Part shown: positions 58,001 through 64,000 of the stretch, one piece after another | How the letters are laid out: each line of letters starts with the position of its first letter | How positions within the stretch are numbered: the stretch's first letter is position 1 | Origin: Phaseolus vulgaris | Lineage: Eukaryota; Streptophyta; Magnoliopsida; Fabales; Fabaceae | Length of the DNA: 64,000 nt | Reading direction: 5' to 3' | Assembly (NCBI RefSeq): GCF_000499845.2 | Contig: NC_023758.2 | Span: forward strand, 10,699,927 to 10,763,926 | Notes under the pieces: model-generated | What the model saw: the letters and a program-made list of their open reading frames with translations, nothing else | Told to the model about the DNA's origin: nothing | The model's database searches: none | Position numbers and translations under genes: made by a program

Positions 58001-59934
58001 AAATATTAATATGATTAAAGTAGTTTATTTTAAGGGTTATATAGTTTTTTATGCTTCCAAAGTTGTTCGGTATTAAAATCGATACTTCTTAATCTTGTTT
58101 AGTATTAGTATTAGTATCCTAATATTTATTAAGTATGTTAATTTAAAACTAAGAATTACTATATTATTTTTGAATTAATGTTATTGATTTGATAGTGTCA
58201 CATGTCTGTGTATAAACATACTAAAATAATTAGTTGCACTAATTTAAAACTAGCAAAGTTACAAATTCATTAAATGCTAGGATAAAAGATACAGATATTT
58301 TTTTACAAATATCAATTTCAATATGAACAAAAGTCAAAATAAAATTCTTTAACTCTTATTTTAAGATTTATTTATCAATTAGATATAATTTTACCCATTA
58401 TAGTTAAAATTTTTAAAAAATATTAAAATGGATAAACTATGTTAAAATATTACGACTTATTTATTGTATTGAAATATGAAATCATATGAATATGACATAA
58501 TTTATCTATTTTAAAAAAATATTTATTTTAATAATTAACGTGTGAAATTACAATTGTTTAAAAAAAAGAAAAATCTTTATTTCTTATCGATTATCGAATA
58601 ATTTAAAAAATGATTTTTCTTTCATAAATGATTGAATTTTCACATTTGCCGCATTCGCACCAACTACTCATAACATCAACCAAGTTTTCGATGAAAAATG
58701 TTAGGATGTGTTTGGCATTTTTTTTACTTTTATATATTTTTAGTACTAATCAAACAACACATTTTGCTTGTTTTTATTTCAAGGATTCATGAAAAAAGAG
58801 GTTAAAACAGGTAAACAATTGGTTTTCTTAGTTTTCATCCTAAAAATTTGCAAACAAATAAAAAAGATCTTTTCGATTGAGACCTAGCAGCACAACCCCA
58901 CCAGCAACCACTGAAGAGTCCACACATTTCAGTTTTCCCCATTTGGTTTGGTGTGCTATGCCAAACCATCCAAAATCATAACTTCAATAGATGGTGTCTT
59001 ACACAAGAATGACCAAACACAAGAAGGAATAGAATCCTCCCTTTCTAACTTTCACTTCTTTTTAACCCAAGAAAAAGCGAAAAAGCAAGCCTCCACAGAA
59101 AACCACAGCATCCAAAAAGCAACCCCAATTTCACTTCACTTCACTTCATCTCCCTCCTCCTTCAAACAACTTGCTAATCAAAACCACTTTTCACACTTAA
59201 ACGAATAATCACATCACATGGCATTAGGGGCCCACCTTCAAATACTATCTCACTTTACTCTTTTTCCTTACACTCTCTACTACCTTGTAGCTTTCTCATT
59301 AACTCTCTGAGCAAACCAGGTTGATTGCTTCTGCTCATATTGGTAACATAACATGTATATTGTATATTACAAACAAAAAATGGTTTTTCATACAGTTTAA
59401 TTTCTGTGCATAACACTGTCATAGAATAATAACGTTGTCAGTGACAATAGGTAAATCTGATATATTTATTATATATGATGACTGTGATTGGATAATAATA
59501 TAAAAATTCTTTGTACTGATTTAACATACACTATTTACTTGAGTTTTTGTGTCCTATAGGGAATAGTGTAGGTTTAGTTTTCCCTCCGTCCTTTTACCAT
59601 AAAAGTTAGTGTAAGGTTCTGTGTGATAAAATAAGGGTAAAAAAATGTTTATTGACATTCAAAATGAAAAATAAGTACATATGTATCATAGGATAAATAC
59701 ATAATACAACACACATGATCGATTTAAGAGTTATATTCCTTCCGCAGACCAAAGATTAATTCTTGTTCAAAGAGCATTGCCTGATTATGTTTATGGCACA
59801 ATTTACAAGTTCTGTAACTACACATATAAAAAAAGTAAAATCAAAGTGTGAGATGAAGCAGAAGCTCAAGAAAAGGATTCCTTCAGTGAAAATATGAATT
59901 AGTTAAAATACAAAATACAAACTAGTTTCATGCA
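55090..59934. other. AT-rich intergenic region
   Basis: Strongly AT-rich from 55090 to about 58900 with no coding signal. It includes an (AAT)n run and short duplicated words such as 'CATACTTACCAATT' near 56238-56277. From 58900 to 59330 composition becomes mixed with CT-rich tracts, but no supported exon was found. 59340-59934 is the downstream side of the minus-strand ATL gene and probably includes its 3' UTR. Confidence 0.5.
57739..57764. repeat. (AAT)n microsatellite
   Basis: About eight uninterrupted AAT units. Confidence 0.95.
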
Positions 59935-61110
59935 TCAAGTACCTCTGGCTTTATTCATCCATGGCAAAGTTGCAGTGACAGTAGAATTATGAAAATGAGC
60001 TTCAGATGAACCGGATAATTTATCTTTCCTAGACCATTGCCAGATCTTGGAAACAGAAAAGCTTTCACCTTTTCTTGCAAGGTTGATTTTCTTGCCCTCA
60101 ATATCGGCATCAATGAAAGAACTTCCATTTGGGGCTGCTCTTCCGTTCAGTTGTCTCATGCTGCAACTGCTCCCTCCATCACCTCTAGGAGGGCCTAAAG
60201 CCACTCTCAGATCTGAATCAGCCACCACATACTGAAAAGACCCCATTGAATAGCATCTCCTCACATCCAAATTTCCTCTACTGCTCTCACTTTCACTTCT
60301 CTCCACCCCATCTCCATTATTAGAGCTTCTAAATTTTCCAAGCCTAACAGAAAACACCCTTTTCCCATTCAGTATGTGACTTTCTACAGTTTTGTGAAAA
60401 GAACCAACCCCAACCCCAACTCCACCACTGCCTGACACCCCATCTTCCTCAAGTTGACTTTCAAAGTCAAAAGCTGAGTTCTCAAAGGCAAAGCCTGGTG
60501 AATACAGAGTCCCTCTACAGAGAGGGCACGTTGAGTTGGACAACAACCATGTATCTATGCATTCAATGTGAAAAGCATGGTTACACGTGGGCAACAATCT
60601 CAATTTGTCTTGTTCCAAGAACTCACAGAGGCAAACAGCACAATCAAAAGGCTCTTTCAAGCCTATAATCTCTTTGTAAAAGAAGACAGGGAGGGCATCT
60701 ATGAAAGCCTGATCCAGGCCTGAATCATGAAGATGGAAGAGCTGTTGTAACTGTCTCTGGTAAGCATCTGATTCGGACATGTCAGGGTATCTGTTTGATT
60801 GGGAAATTGATGAATTAGAAGACCTGTGCTTTATGAGAAATCTAACAAGCAAGTGAAGGAGACCCAAGATGAAAAACACCACAGCTAAAATGACTATGAT
60901 GAAAAGAATTGCTGGGCTTATTTTGCTCCCCGATGAAGAAGCTGGGGATGGAGCTGATTGTTTCTGGTAGTTGGAAACATAAGGCACCGAGGGGGAAGAA
61001 GAAGATGAAGAATATGGAGAAAGAATAGGGGGGTTGGTGAAAACACCATTGCTGAGAAGGATTTGAGAGTGAACCCTATACATTTTGAGAATAGGATATG
61101 CAAAATTCAA
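59935..61110 (-). CDS. RING-H2 finger E3 ubiquitin ligase, ATL family (ATL46/47-like)
   Basis: A single 391-aa exon, as in most ATL genes. A Ser/Pro-rich N-terminus is followed by one membrane span (about residues 66-88, '[18 protein letters not shown]'), the ATL 'GLD' motif ('[15 protein letters not shown]', 129-143), then a canonical RING-H2 (157-198) with spacing C-x2-C-x15-C-x-H-x2-H-x2-C-x10-C-x2-C, including the proline before the third cysteine and the DTW tryptophan. All eight metal ligands are present. The C-terminal half is Ser/Gly-rich with conserved short blocks ('[13 protein letters not shown]', 'FSVSKIWQW') typical of the ATL46/47 group. The product is a membrane-anchored E3 that passes ubiquitin from an E2 to unknown substrates. 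A start at the tenth codon (MYRVHSQ) is an alternative. Upstream on the minus strand is a short CT run. Confidence 0.93.
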   Translation of the reverse strand: MNFAYPILKMYRVHSQILLSNGVFTNPPILSPYSSSSSSPSVPYVSNYQKQSAPSPASSSGSKISPAILFIIVILAVVFFILGLLHLLVRFLIKHRSSNSSISQSNRYPDMSESDAYQRQLQQLFHLHDSGLDQAFIDALPVFFYKEIIGLKEPFDCAVCLCEFLEQDKLRLLPTCNHAFHIECIDTWLLSNSTCPLCRGTLYSPGFAFENSAFDFESQLEEDGVSGSGGVGVGVGSFHKTVESHILNGKRVFSVRLGKFRSSNNGDGVERSESESSRGNLDVRRCYSMGSFQYVVADSDLRVALGPPRGDGGSSCSMRQLNGRAAPNGSSFIDADIEGKKINLARKGESFSVSKIWQWSRKDKLSGSSEAHFHNSTVTATLPWMNKARGT

Positions 61111-62732
61111 ATTAGACCTTGTTTAGACTTTGAGGTTGGAATGTGTGCGTGAGAGAGAGAAAGAGAGAGAGTGGCACCACTACCACCCATGTGGTGGTTT
61201 TGAAGAAAGTTATTATCTTTGCTTGTTTTGGGATTAAATCCAACTCATACATTGAGGAAAACTAGCAATGATAGGCAAAAGAAAGCATTTAAAGAAACAT
61301 GCCTGAGAAAATGTCAACGTTGCAGTAGCAGTTGACCAACCACATAGTTGTTGAAAATTTGAAATCTTAGCAGACACCTGACATGGGTTTCTCTTCTGGG
61401 GGAAAAAGAAACCCTAATGATGATAAAAATAAGGAAGTGATGATGAAGAGTGCATCTAATTCTGCTGCACCAAATCTAATGCCATTAGTGGCCATGTGAA
61501 AACGAAGTCACTTCCAAAACCCAAGGTTTTTGGGTCCCCTACAACTGCACACTATAGTACACACCATAGGCCTCACCTGACCAAAAAAACCAATATGTTA
61601 GGCAAAATTGTCATTTTTGTTCTTTCACAAGTTGAGGAACTGTTGCTTCATACACATGTCCCACATTTTCTTCTCACTAGATTGCCTTTACAAATCACGG
61701 AATTTCTTTCTCCACCTCCGTAGTTTCTTCTACATTTTCATAAATTTTCTAATTCCAAAATCACCCTTTGCAAAACATGTAGGTTTTTATTTTCATTTCC
61801 AAATTCTATAATTTGTATACTTTCTGAAATCTTTAGAGTTCCAAATATATTTTCGAATCAAAAAATATATTCTGAAATTTAAAATTTGAAATACGATGTA
61901 ATTTTTAAATTCTATAATTCATAATATAATTTTGTATTCTAAGTTTACAAATTTAAAATATATTTTCAGAAAATACTTTTTGAATTCTACAGTTTAGAAT
62001 TTTCGAATCTAGAAGAAGGAGAAGAAGGGTGTCAATGAAGAAGATGAAGAAAAAGACAAAGTTGTCATTCACTTCTTATTTGGAGGTGTAGGAAGAAAGA
62101 ATGGAGGTGAAAGAAGAAATCACCTAAATATTATTGGTCAAAATTTGTGCTTTATTATCTAAAAGAAGCAAGTTCTTCCTGCACCATATTAATTCTAACA
62201 TGCACCTATTATTTTTGGAAATTTTCAAAATTACTTTCTATTCCGGATTTGAAAATCTGTAATTTACAAATTCTATTCAAAAGTTTCAGAAAAAAAAAAT
62301 GCAAAATGCAAAAAATACATTATGAAAAAAAAAATCAAAACACAATCTAAAAATGCATTCTAAAAAAAATCGAAATTCAAAAATATGTTCTAGGAATCTA
62401 ATCCCATAACACAAAATCTAAAAATACATTATGAAAAAGAATATCCAAAATTAAAAAATGTGTTCCAGAAATTCAAATCTATAACAAAATCTGAAAATGC
62501 ATTTTAGATAATAATTTCCAGAATTCGAAAATATATTCCAAAAATTCAAATTTGGAAATGTATTCCAAAAACAAAAGTTTCGGAATTATTTTTTATTCAC
62601 ACCCTTATTTTATGTAAGGTTATTTTTATTATTTTGCAAGGACATTTCGTCATTTTTGTCATCTTAATTACAGATTAGTACAAGCTGGAGTTGATATGGT
62701 GCAGGAGAATTTGACTCCAAAAGAGGCAATTG
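61111..62732. other. ATL promoter side and AT-rich intergenic DNA
   Basis: 61111-61500 should contain the ATL 5' UTR and promoter; a GA-rich run (about 61151-61172, CT-rich on the gene strand) lies in the leader. From 61800 to 62620 the DNA is AT-rich and full of decayed 'GGAATNTATTC' and 'ATTCNAAAATNTATTC' words, suggesting an old short-unit repeat. No gene seen. Confidence 0.45.
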
Positions 62733-63795
62733 CTTCCTGCACCCGATCAATTGTGACTGGCACCCGACGTTTTTTTAAAAATCCTATTATGCCCTTGTCT
62801 TCTTCACTTTTGAAAATATTTAATGGTAAATGTGCTACGGATGAAAATATCCGGAATGCATGAAATGTGTTACGGATAAAAATATCCGGAAGACATGGAA
62901 TGTGTTATGGATAAAAATATCCGGAATGCATGGAATTGTCTTCTTCAATTTTGAAAACATTGAATGGTGAGGTGCAGAGTAACTTCATTGCAGAAGAAGT
63001 GTTTTTAGTGTGGTTGTGGTCGGACATTATGCAACCCCTTTGGTAGCCTACACAGTCCAAAACCCAAAAACATTATCCCCGTGTTCCTTAAAACTATGCA
63101 CTGCATTGACACTATTGGCCAGTTCCTTATGTTTCTATATTCTTCAGATCACTCCAAACTTTATGCAACCCCTTTGTTTTCGTTCAAACTGATGCGGTCC
63201 TAGATATCATCGTCCAAAAGTTTGGACTTTGTATTATGGATGAAGGCATCCGAAACTATTGTATTTACTACGGACAAAACCATCCGCAGGTTTCCATTTG
63301 TCCCAACTTTCGGACAAAACTATCTGCAGGTCAAACAATGTATTATGGATAAAAATATCCGTAGCTCAAACCATCAATTCTGGATAAATATATCCGGTAT
63401 ACAAAGTTGAATTTCGAATAAATATATCCGGTAGGCACACATGAGTTCCGAATGAATATATCCGCAGGCATACATGAATTCTGAATAAATTGATCCGCAA
63501 CATTTATTTTGTCTTCTCCGACGATGCTTCCTTCTCCGACGTTCGCTCCTAGGTTTCGCTGCCTCAGAGGTCCTGCTCTGCGACGGTGGTGTTCCCTCGA
63601 CGGTGCTGCCTGCGACGGTGGCTGTGACAGACGAAAATAAGTGTTGCGTCGTAAGGTTCACTGCGGAAATGAAGAAGAGAAAAAAATTTGGGTGCAGATC
63701 TCTCACTAACCAAATGTCAATGTTAATTAAGGGCAGTTTAGTCTTTTCTTGTTTACAATTGGGTGCCAGTCACAAATGATTGGGTGCAGGGAGAA
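62733..63795. mobile_element. ~1.06-kb inverted-repeat element with palindrome array
   Basis: The left arm 'CTTCCTGCACCCGATCAATT' followed by 'GTGACTGGCACCC' matches, in inverse, the right arm 'GGGTGCCAGTCAC' followed by 'AAATGATTGGGTGCAGGGAG' (about 63760-63793). Arms are about 38 bases and differ at only a few positions. Inside lie eleven palindromic units and a GC-rich block (63515-63640). No transposase is present, so it is non-autonomous. A partial direct repeat of 'GTGCAGG..AGAAT' and 'CCAAAAGA' at 62699 and 63783 lies beside both ends. The superfamily is undetermined. Confidence 0.65.
62838..63496. repeat. Eleven dispersed copies of a CGGATAaaaaTATCCG palindrome
   Basis: Copies near 62838, 62873, 62908, 63238, 63270, 63311, 63346, 63381, 63413, 63447 and 63479, with spacings of about 30-45 bases in two clusters. 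Each is a 5-6-base stem with a ~4-base loop. Spacers share 'CATG(G/A)AATGTGTTA'-like or 'CACATGA(G/A)TT'-like words. Confidence 0.8.
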
Positions 63796-64000
63796 TCAGC
63801 CCCAAAAGATTACATAAAGCCTAACACGAAGTTGATCCATTCAGCCCAATTAGTCAAAGCCCATTACTGTTCAATGTAGTAGACTTATTAAAATTTTTGG
63901 AAATTATAATGTTAGGAATTATTCGAACATGATTGTTTTTCTAAGAATAAAATTTTGTGATCAAATAATAATGTGTTATTTTTATTAAATGCTTTAAGCC
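63796..64000. other. Right edge, unassigned DNA
   Basis: 205 AT-rich bases with no recognised feature. Confidence 0.5.

Noticed and set aside
58948..59208. 86-aa plus-strand frame upstream of the ATL 3' end
   Set aside because: Ser/His/Lys-rich, no domain and no clear promoter. A small gene or UTR here cannot be excluded but is not supported.
62838..63496. Palindrome array as a CRISPR array
   Set aside because: Unit spacing is irregular, units are short and diverged, and the context is a plant genome inside an inverted-repeat transposon.
63374..63706. 110-aa minus-strand Arg-rich frame
   Set aside because: It spans the GC-rich block and palindromes of the inverted-repeat element; no homology recognised.

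Overview
This is plant nuclear DNA, most likely from a phaseoloid legume (Phaseolus/Vigna/Glycine type). The evidence is GT-AG spliced genes with long introns, AT-rich intergenic DNA, gypsy and copia retroelements with tRNA-iMet-type primer sites, and a dispersed ~230-bp repeat whose style I associate with legume genomes. The species is an inference.

Layout. (1) 668-3575 (+): a seven-exon NHL-repeat membrane protein gene. (2) About 5.4-33.8 kb: a nest of retroelements inserted into one another. The oldest layer is a decayed plus-strand gypsy-type 'Transposase_28/coiled-coil' gene (6005-7157, continued at 11916-12379). It is broken by a truncated minus-strand gypsy element (7158-11915) and a minus-strand copia element (12380-19128). 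The copia element itself contains two solo LTRs, 13071-14693 (target duplication TGTTG) and 15747-16855. At the right edge lies a 14.5-kb plus-strand Tat-lineage gypsy element (19345-33825, target duplication GTTAT). It has gag, protease, RT, two RNase H domains and integrase, then an antisense gene present in two copies separated by a partial LTR. (3) 35861-52724 (+): an 18-exon gene for the AP-1 clathrin adaptor gamma subunit (872 aa as assembled). Its 5.2-kb intron 16 holds a minus-strand copia element. (4) 52.7-59.9 kb: AT-rich intergenic DNA with a 673-bp terminal-inverted-repeat element. (5) 59935-61110 (-): a single-exon RING-H2 (ATL family) E3 ubiquitin ligase. (6) 61.1-64.0 kb: AT-rich DNA and a ~1.06-kb inverted-repeat element with an array of small palindromes.

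The three cellular genes are ordinary conserved plant genes and are not functionally linked: secretory-pathway membrane protein, trans-Golgi clathrin adaptor, membrane-anchored ubiquitin ligase. Every retroelement reading frame I examined carries stops, frameshifts or deletions, so none looks autonomous.

The least conventional signals are: (a) a tandem array of ~70-bp stem-loops downstream of the Tat pol, in which both arms of the inner stem change together between units; (b) the duplicated, apparently spliced antisense gene with an LTR remnant between its copies; (c) an 11-copy palindrome array inside the right-end inverted-repeat element, with one apparently compensatory variant.
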